From Cristatella mucedo (taxonomy: Eukaryota > Bryozoa > Phylactolaemata > Cristatellidae), in the NCBI GenBank assembly GCA_009760855.2, contig WPIO01000001.1, positions 7,373,001 to 7,437,000 of the forward strand: a stretch of DNA of 64,000 nucleotides, given 5' to 3'. Positions 11,690 through 28,366 of the stretch are shown here, piece after piece. The notes under the pieces are model-generated. The model saw only the letters and a program-made list of their open reading frames with translations. It did no database searches and was not told the DNA's origin. The translations under genes and the position numbers were made by a program. How positions within the stretch are numbered: the first letter of the stretch is position 1; every line of letters begins with the position of its first letter.

Positions 11690-11771
11690 TTCATTGCTCC
11701 TGGCTGTAAGCCGGGTGATAGCTATCAAGGTTCTTCTGCCGGTTCAAAAATGAGGCTGTTGAATCAGCTGA
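11690..11771 (+). repeat. SINE-A tail fragment
   Basis: Reads GGGTGATAGCTATCAAGG, TTCTTCTGCCGGTTC and then GAGGCTGTTGAATCAGCTGA; the head is not recognisable. Confidence 0.55.
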
Positions 11772-12582
11772 CCCTTGCTTTATAGTGGGCTCGGTGAAAT
11801 ATTGCTGCCCACGAATGTTGGGTCATGCATGCTTGTCATAGCTGACTGCCGATGTATGCAATCAACAGCAGGATGAGTACAAGACGTGAGGAACTCGGGA
11901 AAGCTTGCAACAAAGCCATTACCGGGAAAGACAGAATTCATTTAGGAAAGCCCACTCAGGCAGTCATATAGACACAAGACTTGCGTCCGAAAAAGCGCTA
12001 CACTGCCTGCCTGCCGATGACATCATGTGTGTGCCGACAGCTCCGACTGCACTGCACAGGCCAGCAGTGATGATCCGGTAGCAGAAGCCACTCTGACTTC
12101 GTGGCGGTCACTGTCCACTTCATGGCTTTTCACGGACATAAAGACCCGTGCGTTTCAACGGTCGATGATCGATGCTGGTTCACGCAGTCGTAAACAGTTC
12201 GAGACCGTTATCAGGGCACTCGGCATACAGCCAGCAAACAGCCACCACGAGAACCTGCACAGTTGGCCAAATACCACAACGGTGCTAAATGGCAGGAGTT
12301 CTGGTTCAGCATGCTGCGGGAGAGCTGCCAATATGCAGTGATGTCAGCAACGTTGCCGGATGGCGATGGCGGGCTGAAACACCAAAGTAGCCTTTGCTTC
12401 CTGCCGACCAAGCCCGAAGCAACTTCCTGCAATGGTCATTCCACTCTGCCATCGTCACTGCATTGTTGCCGTCACTGCCCCAGAGGTGCGGAAACAACAT
12501 GCAGTTCTCGACGGGGTGGCACGGACACAACATACAGTTCTCGACGGGTGGCGTCGGCAGCTACCGGGTGCGGGTGGCAGTG
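11772..12582 (-). other. TRAPPC3 downstream region, probably 3' UTR in part
   Basis: Lies immediately 3' of the TRAPPC3 stop codon on the minus strand. No conserved frame was recognised. A near repeat of GTTCTCGACGGG(G)TGGC is seen at 12510-12555. Confidence 0.35.
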
Positions 12583-17989
<5,407 letters not shown>

Positions 17990-18141
17990 GGTATAGAGAA
18001 GCAACAAGCCAAGCGAGCTCTACCGCCGGCGTCAATGACACAGCTGGGGGCGGCCACACTAGCTAGGGCAATATTGCCACGGTCACATGCTGTGGCGATA
18101 TAACGAGCACCGTGGCACATGAGCGCAACGCACAACTACCG
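17990..18141 (-). promoter_or_regulatory. TRAPPC3 5' flank (likely 5' UTR and proximal promoter)
   Basis: Only about 150 bases separate the TRAPPC3 ATG from the 3' tail of a LINE-2 copy. No TATA box is evident in the minus-strand orientation. Placement of the promoter here or upstream, beyond the LINE, is inference. Confidence 0.35.
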
Positions 18142-18580
18142 TTAATGTAATGTAATGTAATGTAATGTATCTCCGTCAGTAACTCCACAAAGTCATAAAG
18201 ACCTTGTGGGTGTTACGCTGGAGAGTTTTGTATAGCGAACTCACAGCCTAAGCGGCTTTCGGTACGCATTCGGTAGCCAACAGACTTCGTCTCACGCAAC
18301 AAAGAGAAAGTGGGAAGCATAGCAGAGTTAGGAGAGCAGTTGAGGTAGTGAGTAGCATAGAAGTAGCAGTTCAGGACCGCTGAAAAAGATGTGCCATAGT
18401 CGGCAGTTGGAGAGTAGATGTCGTTGCGTAAGAATTGTGGAAGCGAGTTCCACAGTCTAGGACCTGCAGAGCTAAAGCTTCTGTCGCCAACTGTCTTCAA
18501 ATGGAGGAACGGGACAGCTAATTTATTGTCCACACAGGACCTGAGGGCGCGATCAGGCTGAAACTGATGCAGCAGTTAAC
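18142..18580 (-). repeat. LINE-2 3' end with CATTA tandem tail
   Basis: Encodes DNKLAVPFLHLKTVGDRSF and then LWNSLPQFLRNDIYS on the minus strand, and ends in about five tandem CATTA units (TAATG on the plus strand, 18142-18168). That tail is visible in shorter form in the other copies. Confidence 0.8.
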
Positions 18581-19429
18581 TCCCTATTGCCGCGCGATAG
18601 ATGCCCCTGTGGGTGGGTGACCTGCGGCTGTAGTACTGGCAGTAGAACTGATGGTCTAAGCTAGCCAGTGCGAGGGAATTGACGATCGTTGACCCATAGA
18701 AAGGTTAGAGGATATTAATAGCAACTGGGAGGCAGCGATATTTCGCTGGGGTACGCGATAGCAGAGTTTGAAGCGCCAACTCGGCCTCCGTGCACCAAAC
18801 CCCATCGGCTGCAATGCCAGATATTTCTCGTGCGTGCGTGCGTGCAGGCTCACTTTTATAGCACAAACCACAGGAGCAACACTCGTGTACCGTACAGCAG
18901 CTTGTCTTTTTTCGAAAGTTATACGCAAGGCCTTGCGTATAACTAACTGCTATTCAACTGTTATACTAACTTAATTATAACCTAAAACTAAAGCTGCAGC
19001 AGCAACTCCTTAGAGATGACAAAGGCCGGTGCGGTGGCAACGTAAAAAGAACCTATGTGCGACTGCTGAGGCGCAGCCAAACATGGCCGGTAAACGTGCC
19101 TGCTTTAATGAACTTCTCAATTCGAGACGTCGACATGAACCCCCTGAGAGACCTGAGGAACTTCTTTTGGAATGGCCAGCCAAAGTTCGGTCTCAAATTG
19201 CATTCACTGCTCATGCCATTATCCTACAGGAGTATAAATATATGTATACCTCTTATAAGGAAATTTGGGCCTGTTGTACAGTTTTTTGTGCTTGGAAATA
19301 ACGAGCCTGCCTATGCAGTCTTTTTCTCTCCGTACCCTGACTGTTCAGAGTATGTACATGGTTGAGATATTCGCCAAAGTGGTTAATTCTGATGCTCATT
19401 TTATAGACGCACGGCTTTTTTTTAGCTGC
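18581..19429. other. no recognised gene; open frames only
   Basis: Overlapping plus-strand frames at 19029-19365 include one starting in good context (AAACATGGCC, MAGKRACFNELLNSRRRHEP), but I recognise neither frame and see no splice support. A (GTGC)n-like short run occurs at 18830-18845. Confidence 0.3.
18917..18944. repeat. perfect 28-bp palindrome
   Basis: AGTTATACGCAAGG is immediately followed by its exact reverse complement with no spacer. It could form a cruciform or be a dimeric binding site. It is also the kind of structure left by palindromic insertion. Function unknown. Confidence 0.9.
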
Positions 19430-19600
19430 CGTTGAAGGGATTCCGTACCCTCTTGAAGTTAGTTCAAAAAGGTCAGGTGGGTCTTGACAGACTTGTAAAA
19501 TGTGCTCCAGCCGCACAATGATTGTGAAAGAGTTTCCGACGTCGTGAAAAGCCGCCTCGATTTTTTGAATGAGCAGATCGTTCCTAATTTTTTTGGTTGG
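19430..19600 (-). pseudogene. possible LINE ORF2 C-terminal relic
   Basis: One minus frame reads RLFTTSETLSQSLCGWSTFY and then KSVKTHLTFLN, reminiscent of the RxFxxxxxxLWNSLP...FKxxLKTHLF ending of LINE ORF2 proteins. Weak. Confidence 0.3.
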
Positions 19601-20940
19601 GCGCAGGTTTGGTCCCTATGGAATCGGGTCTGAATAAGCGCTTCGGGACATTCCCTGCGTATCACCGAACCCACATCTCATCTGACAGCACACCCGGCAA
19701 AAGGCTGCAGAATGTTGTACTGCCGTAGGAAATCATTGCAGCACATATATGTCACATGGAGTATCAATGCAGTGATCTGGGACAGTTTGATAACCGCCCC
19801 CTGCAAAGAGACTCTTTGTTGCGTCGCTATCAAAAGACATTTGCTGACTAAGGCACTGCATGGCTCGCTTTCAAGTACGCTTTTTTTAGTGGCGGCCGGA
19901 GCCCAATGGCAATCGGGTTGTTTTTATGGGAGCTCGTGCGGCTTGTTTTTATAAAAAAAGTCTCAATAAAGGCTCGTGATATCCTTTAAGTCTGCAGGCG
20001 ATCAATGACGTCAGCTTGAATTGATCGAGGCAAAAATATGCTAACCATTACAGGTTATAGCTCTTTCTCTAGAGCAAAAGCATGACACCGACAATGAAAT
20101 ATGCTCTAGAAATCTCAGACAATGTTAGCGGTAGTGACTGCATTGAACTGACTCACGTTAGCGGCAGTGACAGCGTCGGACTGACTTACGTGCCCGTTTG
20201 GTCAGCTCGGCAACTGTCGCGATCTGCGGCTCCAATCCCGTCATAAATCTAGTCCTGGTGGATAGGCAGTCCAGAGACAAAGCTCCCACTTTCAAATGTT
20301 CTTATTTCTACGTGTGAGGGGGCACAAGCATGCAACGTCGCGAGCCTCCTAAAGTATTTATTATAATTATCATTATTGAATCAGCTGATTGTATTGCTTT
20401 ACCCACGCTGCGCGTAAAGCAGCATTTCCAGCCAACGCCGAGGCTGCGAATCAAGAAAATCGCCAGACCCTAACCTCGTGGAGCAGACGATAGCTACGGC
20501 GGTGGCGGTGCCATGGCGCCGGTGTCTGCTGCCTGCTCGGTGCACGGGACTTCGAGCCGTTGCCTGAGCAGGCAATGCTGAAATTTTTTTTAAACAAAGC
20601 CTCTTCACCCGAAAGCTATTACAATTTAAGGACACCAGTTTTTTAATAGCAGTCAACTCTGGCCACACTCAGCGTTGCAGCATCGCAGCGTTGACTTTGG
20701 AGGAGCTTGGCGCGCTCGCTCGATAGCGAGCGGAGGACGTTCCAGAGGATTACCGCTGAGCGGTACTCTCACATCTGTCACACTTCCCGCTGAGGCTTCT
20801 CAGTAGAAGTACGAGTATGTTGTACTTGATAGCTCAGCGATGTTGCAGTGAGACGGCTGCCAATGATACTTGGCGACTTTATAAGCGCTCACAATATTCT
20901 GCTGTTGTAACCAGTTTTTTAATGGCTAATGATGCTGTTT
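19601..20940. other. no recognised gene
   Basis: AATAAA occurs at about 19964. A 34-base unit, GTTAGCGG(T/C)AGTGAC..., is repeated in tandem around 20124-20191. A SINE-A tail scrap (TTGAATCAGCTGATTG) is near 20378. Confidence 0.35.
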
Positions 20941-21091
20941 GACGGCATCGCGGTAAGGTGTTCACTCTTTACGACCAAGGTTCGCGGGTTCGAATCCTGC
21001 AGTGAGCGATCATTTATTTGCCAATTGCAAGCGGTGGTGATAGCTGTTAAGGCTCTCCTGCCGCTATACAAATGAGGCTGTTGAATCAGTT
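20941..21091 (+). repeat. SINE-A copy
   Basis: Head GGCATCGCGGTAAGGTG, B box GCGGGTTCGAATCCTGC, body AAGCGGTGGTGATAGC and tail AATGAGGCTGTTGAATCAG. Confidence 0.75.
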
Positions 21092-21185
21092 ATAATTGAT
21101 GGCCGCCTAGCCTAGCCTTGGCCGCTTGTTTTTCGCCTTCTTGCAGAAGTACTCGCTCGAATGAGAGAGAGCATAGAGAACAGAG

Positions 21186-22006
21186 GGAGACGAGACGGAG
21201 ACGAGATGGAGACGAGAGACGGAGACGGAGACGGAGACGGAGACGGAGATGGAGACGAGACAGAGACGGAGACGAGAGACGAGACAGAGACGGAGACGAG
21301 AGACGAGAGATGGAGACGAGAGACGGAGACGGAGACGGAGACGGAGACGGAGACGGAGACGAGAGACGGAGACGAGAGACGAGAGACGGAGACGAGAGAC
21401 GGAGACGAGACGAGACGGAGACGAGACGGAGACGAGAGACGGAGACGAGAGACGGAGACGAGAAACGGAGACGAGAGACGGAGACGAGAGACGGAGACGG
21501 AGACGAGACGGAGACGAGAGACGAGAGACGGAGACGAGAGACGAGAGACGAGAGACGAGAGACGAGAGACGAGAGACGAGAGACGAGAGACGAGAGACGA
21601 GAGACGAGAGACGAGACGGAGACGAGAGACGGAGACGAGAGACGGAGACGAGAGACGGAGACGAGAGACGGAGATGAGACGGAGACGAGAGACGGAGACG
21701 AGAGACGGAGACGGAGACGAGACGGAGACGAGAGACGAGAGACGAGAGACGAGAGACGAGAGACGAGAGACGAGAGACGAGAGACGAGAGACGAGAGACG
21801 AGAGACGAGAGACGAGAGACGAGAGACGAGAGACGAGAGAGAGACGAGAGACGAGAGACGAGAGACGAGAGACGAGAGACGAGAGACGAGAGACGAGAGA
21901 CGAGAGACGAGACGGAGACAAGAGACGGAGACGAGAGACGAGAGACGAGAGACGAGACGGAGACAAGAGACGGAGACGAGAGACGGAGACGAGAGACGGA
22001 GACGGA
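21186..22006. repeat. GAGACG/GAGAGACG minisatellite, about 820 bp
   Basis: Composed almost entirely of GAGACG, GAGAGACG and CGGAGA blocks in changing order, with two long homogeneous GAGAGACG runs (about 21530-21610 and 21722-21910). Several frames on both strands stay open because the units lack stop codons. The R/E/T/D- and S/L/V/R-repeat translations are not evidence of a gene. Confidence 0.95.
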
Positions 22007-22010
22007 GTGC

Positions 22011-23160
22011 AGCAGTGCAGCGCGCCGTCACTGGCTGCGCTCGCGAGTCGCCAACGCACCGAGCGGTCGAGTCTGAGCGGCGCTCGCCTACGCGCGCGCG
22101 TGCGCCTCCGAGCTCGATTTAGCTCGCTGAAAATCGAGCTGCCTTTTGCCGCCATTAGTGCCGCATTCGCCGACTGCAAATTCGATCAATCCCAGGGGCG
22201 CTGAAATGTCCGTCGCGCACCTGCCGGCGGCGAGGTCGGGCTGCGAGCGTGACCTCGCCGCCGGCAGGTGCGCTGCGCTCGCCGTGGGGCCGGCCGGCAG
22301 GCCGGACGGACGGACGCCCGACATTAATCGCCCTCGCCGGCATAAAACGCGGCGCCAGTGAAATTAGCAGGTGCCGCGGTCCGATGCGAAGCGTTGTAAT
22401 TTAGCCGACGGCCAGGCGATGTGCGCATACTGCCCGGGGGGGGGGCGGCTATTTTGACTGTCAGTCTGCCGGACCGGCGCCGATAGCGCAACAGCGGGAA
22501 AGCTTGGCCAGCTGCCCGGCTGCCCGCTACACGTTCCGCAGATGCCGCGCGTCTAGGTAATCGAGGCGCGTGTTAACCTGCACTTGCCTAATACAGCCAG
22601 CGGGCAGAGCCACGTGCTCCGAGGGAGAAGTCGAGCGCGCCGCCAGCGGCGCGCTCGATATGGGGCGACGCCGGACTCGGCGCTGTGCTCTGTTCGGCAG
22701 TGAGAACATCATGGTCACGTGCTGCTGATAATAATTTACAGGATGGCCCTGATTACCCACGCGAGTCTTAAACTTAAAAGTGCACCTGCAGTAGCGGCGA
22801 GCGTGCCCGAGTGCGAGCAAATAATATTTAGTTCGTGCAGGCGTCATTCCTCCCGTATAAATAGCGCGACGAAAAAAACTGCATTGCGCCGGTACGAGGT
22901 TCCGTGCGAGCTCATTCGAGCAGTGTCTTTTCTGGGTCTGGCGGGGCTTAGGGAAAAGGGGGGTAAACCGCCAAACGTCTCCGCGCCGGACGACCGGCAG
23001 CCTTGCCGCCTTTTCAAAGCGAGGCGGTCGGAGCTTCCTTCTCTCAGTCCAGCGCCGCCGCTGCCGCTCGCGGCGGCAGCGGCGGAGCCGAGGGCCGCAG
23101 GGGAGGCAGGGGAAGCAGGGAAGGCGCCTTCTCCCGCTATAGTGGAGCAGCGAGCGACCC
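22011..23160. other. GC-rich, CpG-dense region with a TATAAATA element
   Basis: Rich in CG dinucleotides. A canonical TATAAATA lies at 22856-22863 on the plus strand, followed by GCGCGACG. No conserved exon was recognised on either strand, so a promoter is possible but unproven. Includes the hairpin at 22215-22273. Confidence 0.35.
22215..22273. repeat. perfect 23-bp inverted repeat, 13-base loop
   Basis: The arm 22215-22237 (GCGCACCTGCCGGCGGCGAG plus GTC) is exactly complementary to 22251-22273. It is very GC-rich and would form a highly stable hairpin in DNA or RNA. Confidence 0.92.
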
Positions 23161-23164
23161 GGGC

Positions 23165-23625
23165 CGCTCCCTCCGCTCCCTCCGCTCCCTCCGCTCCCTC
23201 CGCTCCCTCCGCTCCCTCCGCTCCCTCCGCTCCCTCCGCTCCCTCCGCTCCCTCCGCTCCCTCCGCTCCCTCCGCTCCCTCCGCTCCCTCCGCTCCCTCC
23301 GCTCCCTCCGCTCCCTCCGCCCCCCCCTCCCTCCGCTCCCTCCCTCCGCTCCCTCCGCTCCCTCCGCTCCCTCCGCCCTCCGCTCCCTCCGCTCCCTCCG
23401 CTCCCTCCGCTCCCTCCGCTCCCTCCGCTCCCTCCGCTCCCTCCGCTCCCTCCGCTCCCTCCGCTCCCTCCGCTCCCTCCGCTCCCTCCGCTCCCTCCGC
23501 TCCCTCCGCTCCCTCCGCTCCCTCCGCTCCCTCCGCTCCCTCCGCTCCCTCCGCTCCCTCCGCTCCCTCCGCTCCCTCCGCTCCCTCCGCTCCCTCCGCT
23601 CCCTCCGCTCCCTCCGCTCCCTCCG
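23165..23625. repeat. CTCCCTCCG 9-bp minisatellite, about 51 units
   Basis: Nearly perfect tandem CTCCCTCCG with an irregular patch at 23319-23375. The complementary strand is (CGGAGGGAG)n, with GG/GGG tracts close enough for G-quadruplex formation. Because the unit is a multiple of three, all frames read through as SAP, SLR, GGS and similar repeats. Coding status is not supported by any neighbour or homology. Confidence 0.95.
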
Positions 23626-26430
23626 AGCCCGAGAGGCTGTGCGCTGTGGTTTGTCCTTGCTTCTGGGCTCTGCCACCCCCCCCGCATGCAGACCTGGCGG
23701 CCCCCTAAAATGAACATCTTGCAGGTCTTGCCCGGCCTACCAAGAACTCTTACCTGTCTCGCACCCCTCTAGATAAAAAGGCTGGCTCCGCCTCTGCTCG
23801 GCGGGCTATCGCAGTGGCGCCGCGACAACCGAGCCGTCAAGTCGGCGACATTATGTAGATAAATTCACTTCCGAACGAGCATTTCGGAGAGCAACCTTGG
23901 AAGGGGAAGTCTTTAGAGAACAATACTTTTGCGCCGACTTCGACTGCGTCCATTGTCGCGCGCACTCGCCAGTCGCCATCCGCCAAGTAGTGGACGCAGT
24001 GGCAGCCGCGCCCTCAGACGCTTTTGCCGCCCAGCCCTGCCCTGTCCAGCCCAGCCTAACCCAGCCCAGCTCTGCACCGCCACCTCCCTCGCAGACGCCT
24101 CGACCGCTTCCTCTGACCGCTGCAACGGCACTCGTGCCTGCGACGTAGACCGAGAGTATTCGCCTTGTCAAAGCCTCCCTTGCACCGAGGGTCAACCGAA
24201 AGCGCGAGACCCGAGAGCGACGCTCCGAGCGGACACGTCGTTGCACATCCGTATCGGGTCGGCTGCTGCAGGAGTGCTGACAGCGCGGCGCCGCGAGCGC
24301 GTGCGCGCCAAGCGGGTGCGAGCCTGACGGCTGGTGGTTGGCTCGGCTCCGCGTGCTGACCGAGAGACGCTGACTGGCGAAGTCGAGGCCGCGTAGGCGA
24401 ATCGACGACTCGGAGTGAAGCGTGACAGTGAGTAACGGCGCCAGACAAGGTCGCCGTGCAACTCACTGCGCCTGTACGCGCTGGTGCGCGGCCAACTGCT
24501 TCCGAACGGCTCTCCGGTATCGTTGCCATTAGGCTCTAAAAGAAGAGCGCTGATGGCGAAACAAGATGGCGAGGCATCGGCAGTCTCGTTTCGTTTTTCC
24601 GCGTATGCACGCCGCAACGCCGCAGCTGTTTCGCGAACGCTCGCCCGCCGCGGACGCAATTATCTTGCCAGACATCCAGGGCTAGCTTTGAGTAGCTACG
24701 TGCGGTCGACTCCAGTTCCTCGCATTGGCTTCGGAAAACCTAACCCGCTGTAACTGCGAAAACCGCAGTTGCGTAAGCTCTGTCGCCGTTCCCGTTAACG
24801 GATTAACGCCAGCAGCTGCCGTAGCATGCCGAGCGGCGAGCTCTCTTGCAGGCTCTGGCTGAGATCGCGTAGCAAAAATGAGCGCTTGCGCGCGCTCGCT
24901 CGTCTGACCGCCGGGTGTTTGTCGTACAAATGCCGGGCAGCCGACGTCAGCTTAGCCTCTCGTCAGGCGCTTCTGCTTGAAGAGTCGTGATTTGTCCGGT
25001 GTTTCGAGGACGCCAATTTAATGCCTGCTAAACTTTCGGCCGCGTTTGCACAGGCGGTCGGGGCGGAGCCACAAACGGAGGTAAACGTTACTGCTGGTAA
25101 ACTGTCGGTCTACCGTAGAAGCCGCTACCCGATGTCCCGCGCTTTCCATGACGTTCCATTTCGCGACTGTTTAGGCCCTCGGCTGGAGCATGGGGAATCG
25201 CTTAGTGAACGAGCGCCGATTGACGCTAGTTAAAAGCTGCGAAATTTTCAGTAGTAACACACTGGCTCCCCGGAGGCATTTACATGCGGCGGTCTCCATT
25301 TGGTGGACGTAGAGGATAGCCGTCGCTTTTGGATTAGAAGTGGGCTCGCTCGCCCGTCGGAGGCGTTCGCGGAGCGCGAATCTGGGACAATCGGGTTAGC
25401 CGAGCGGCCGTCTGTTTTAGAGTTCGCGCGCCGACGGCTGCGGCAGCCGGCTGCGCGCAGGTGTGAATAAGGCAACGACTTCTAGAGCCGAGGCAATGAT
25501 TGCACCTGTCGCCGTCCAAAACAGCAAGAGCATGATACCGGGGTCAAGTGAGGTCTCCGGACAAAGTACAGAAAGCCTTCAGAAGGGGATGTTCGGTCGA
25601 AGAGCTTCAGCCGTTCTGCTATTGCCAAGATTTTCAAAAGTAAAAACAAGTGGCAGGAACATTCTGAGATGAGATGTGACCGGAAATTGGCCCTTAACGC
25701 TGCCTTGTTTGCAAATAGGTGTGACCTTGGCGTCCAAGTTCATTTTGGAATAGCATTCAAATTAATGCAGGCCCCAATGACTACAACGTCGCAATTAACG
25801 ATGGCCGGTCGCTGTCAAAAGCGAAAGGTCTTTCAGCCGAAGATAAAATCGACGACTAAATGAACTTACTTGCACAGCCTGACTCGTGAAATTTGCCAAA
25901 AAGCGTGAGAATTTGTTGACGAGACTCAGATAGCTTATCCAAGGTGGTCGCTTGTAGCCTGGGGTGCGCGGCAGATAAATTATTTGCGTGCGGCATCACT
26001 TATTTCGCATATTCAAGTATATTTTTCTCTATGCTTTTTTAATTATTTCTACTTGAAAAATCCGTGAGTGTAATGAATATAAGTCGGAGGGAACAAGCTC
26101 GGACCTCTGTGCAACAGTAATGACTCCGACCTTTGCTTTATCTACAAGGCAGCGAGTTTCCGAGCATTGAACACGTATGAGCTTCTCAATGCTATGTAGA
26201 ATAGTACCGCGGCAAACTGCCCGTCGACGACCAAAGTGCAGCCCTTTGATGACGTTGGGCAGCTCATTGGCACACTTTAGGGAAGTGCAAGGTTTGCACA
26301 CGACTTTTGAACTTTACAGCATAAACCTTTTGTTTAAACTCCTTGTAGATATCCGCGTCCTTTTTGGAAAGCGGAGTGAGAGCTCATGGCCAGGCAAAAA
26401 GAAGAACTGGTTGGATATTTCATCCTGCCG
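23626..26430. other. GC-rich region grading into AT-rich sequence, no recognised gene
   Basis: CpG-dense to about 25500. Includes an A-rich TATA-like AGATAAAAAGG at 23771 and short overlapping open frames on both strands without domain similarity. From about 25660 composition becomes AT-rich. A first exon of an unseen gene cannot be excluded. Confidence 0.35.
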
Positions 26431-26467
26431 AGGATCCAGGTCAATGCAAAGCCTTGACCTGGATCCT
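26431..26467. repeat. perfect 14-bp inverted repeat, 9-base loop
   Basis: AGGATCCAGGTCAA, loop TGCAAAGCC, TTGACCTGGATCCT. The arms include AGGTCA/TGACCT half-sites. It lies directly in front of a SINE-A copy. Confidence 0.85.
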
Positions 26468-26613
26468 AGTTTTGGTGTAGGATGCTCGCAGTTCACGACC
26501 CAGGTCGTGGGTTCGAATCCTGCATTGGGCGATACTTTATGGCTCACTGCAAGCGGGCGTGATAGCCGTAAAGTCTCGTCTGCCGCTATAAAAACGAGGC
26601 AGTTGACGCAGCT
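26468..26613 (+). repeat. SINE-A copy, diverged head
   Basis: B box GTGGGTTCGAATCCTGC, body AGCGGGCGTGATAGCCGTAA and tail AACGAGGCAGTTGACGCAGC. Confidence 0.7.
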
Positions 26614-27106
26614 AATAACTTTTTTAACTTAACTTTGGCTTCTTCAGCTGGCTTAGTGGCGTCGATTATGCAGCCATTGCATCGTGGTCAATAAAGCATC
26701 TGCACTGTGAAAAGCAATGTAACGCGATGCTGCATATCATTATTCATCAAACAAGCGAAATTTCGCCTTATTGCACAAGAATAGTAACATCAAAGAAGCA
26801 ACGGTCGAGAAGAGGGATAGGCACTGCAAGTTAGGCCAGTGAGATATCGCCGTCGAAGGATGCAACTCATTGGTAAACATCCGCCAGGCCATTCACTGGT
26901 CGCCAGCAATTTGGGCAGACATGAATTTATCTCCTCGTTAGGAAATGCTACAAGAAGTCTTCCATACTTCCAGAGGCTGGTGTAGGGAAATTTCTGCGAC
27001 TGCAGAAGCAGACGTTTACAATTGTATACGGTTAGCGGAACAACAATTCTCATCTACAAGTAGTTGTAAGAACAGTCATTAAGTAGAATGAAAATGACAT
27101 TTCTTT
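26614..27106. other. no recognised feature
   Basis: Short open frames only. Confidence 0.35.
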
Positions 27107-28366
27107 TAATGTAATGTATTTCCGTCTGTAACTCCACAAAGTCATAAAGACCATGTGGGTGTTACGCAGGAGAGTTTTGTATAGCGAACTCACAGCCTAA
27201 GCGGCTTTCGGTACGCATTCGGTAGCCAACAGACTTTGTCTCACGCAACAAAGAAAAAGTTGGAAGCATAGCAGATTCAGGAGAGCAGTAAAGGTAGTGA
27301 GTAGCATAGAAGTAGCAGCTCAGGACTGCTGAAAAGGATGTGCCATAGTCGGCAGTAGGAGAGTAGTTGTCGTTGCGTAAGAATTGTGGAAGCAAGTTCC
27401 ACAGTCTAGGAACTGCAGTGCTAAAGCTTCTATCGCCAACGGTCTTAAAGCGGAGGAATGGGACAGCTAATTTATTGTCCACAGAGGACCGGAGGGCGCG
27501 AACAGGCTGAAACTGATGCAGCAGTTCAGCTGGGTACGAAGGAGCCAAGCCGTGGCGGGCCTTGTGGGTCAGTGTAAGAACTTTGCTCTGTATCCGTTGC
27601 TCAACCGGCAACCATCTTTGCTCTTTTAGCAAAGGAGACACGTGCTCAAACCGCTGGGACTTGAAGGCTAGCCTTGCAGCCATGTTCATAGTCAGCTGCA
27701 GTGGCCTAACAGCTTTCTTTGGCAGCCCAGCCAAAAGGGAATTATAATAATCAAGCCGAGACAGAACCAAGGAGCTAGTTACATTTTTTACAAGCCATTG
27801 TGGGAGAGAGCTCCTAATCTTGGATAGGGATCGGATGTGATGGCTAGCTGTAGAAGCAGACTTCTGAATGAAGCTTTTGAAATTGAGGCAGCTGTCGAAA
27901 ACGGCACCTAAATTTCGAGCACGTGGTGATGGTCGCACAACAGCATCACCTATTAGGAGAGAAAAGCCTTTTAATCCAGCCACACGCTATTGGGTGTCCT
28001 ATGAGCAGCATTTCGGTTTTATCATCACTTAATTTCAGGAAGTTTTCCGACATCCAGGATCGAATATCGGCAAGGCAAGCATTCAGTTTCTCAGTTGCCG
28101 CAGCAGATTCCGACGGTTTGAATGACAAATACAACTGAGTATCGTCAGCATAGAAGTGATATCCTATTCCATGGGCCTTAATCACTTTTCCCAGAGGTTG
28201 TGTGTAAATGGAGAACAGCAAGGGACCGAGTACAGACCCTTGAGGGACTCCACAGGTGACCCTTCTCGTGTGTGAGACCTGACCCCCACACGACACGGAT
28301 TGAACACGATCAGACAAGTATGGTTTTAGTTTGAGATGCTGCGTCAACCGAAACTCTCTCGGTATC
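27107..28366 (-). mobile_element. LINE-2 copy, best preserved, one frameshift
   Basis: The minus strand encodes part of a reverse transcriptase: [30 protein letters not shown], the catalytic [30 protein letters not shown]. After a frameshift near 27960 it continues with the C-terminal region (KNVTSSLVLSRLDYYNSLLA to LWNLLPQFLRND). The 3' terminus GGAGTTACAGACGGAAATAC ends in CATTA units. It is truncated at 28366 within the RT domain. Within the CR1/L2/Rex1-like group by motif style; the exact clade cannot be set by eye. Confidence 0.85.

Noticed and set aside
21090..22204. Long open frames of 313-355 codons on both strands
   Set aside because: They translate a minisatellite without stop codons; several frames are open at once and none has a domain.
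22527..23717. Open frames of 179-396 codons (GGS, RRE, SAP, SLR repeats)
   Set aside because: Same cause: a 9-bp repeat that is a multiple of three. The flanking parts show no similarity that I recognise.
27162..28347. Two long minus frames that could be called protein-coding genes
   Set aside because: They are consecutive parts of one frameshifted LINE reverse transcriptase with YADD and the usual C-terminus.
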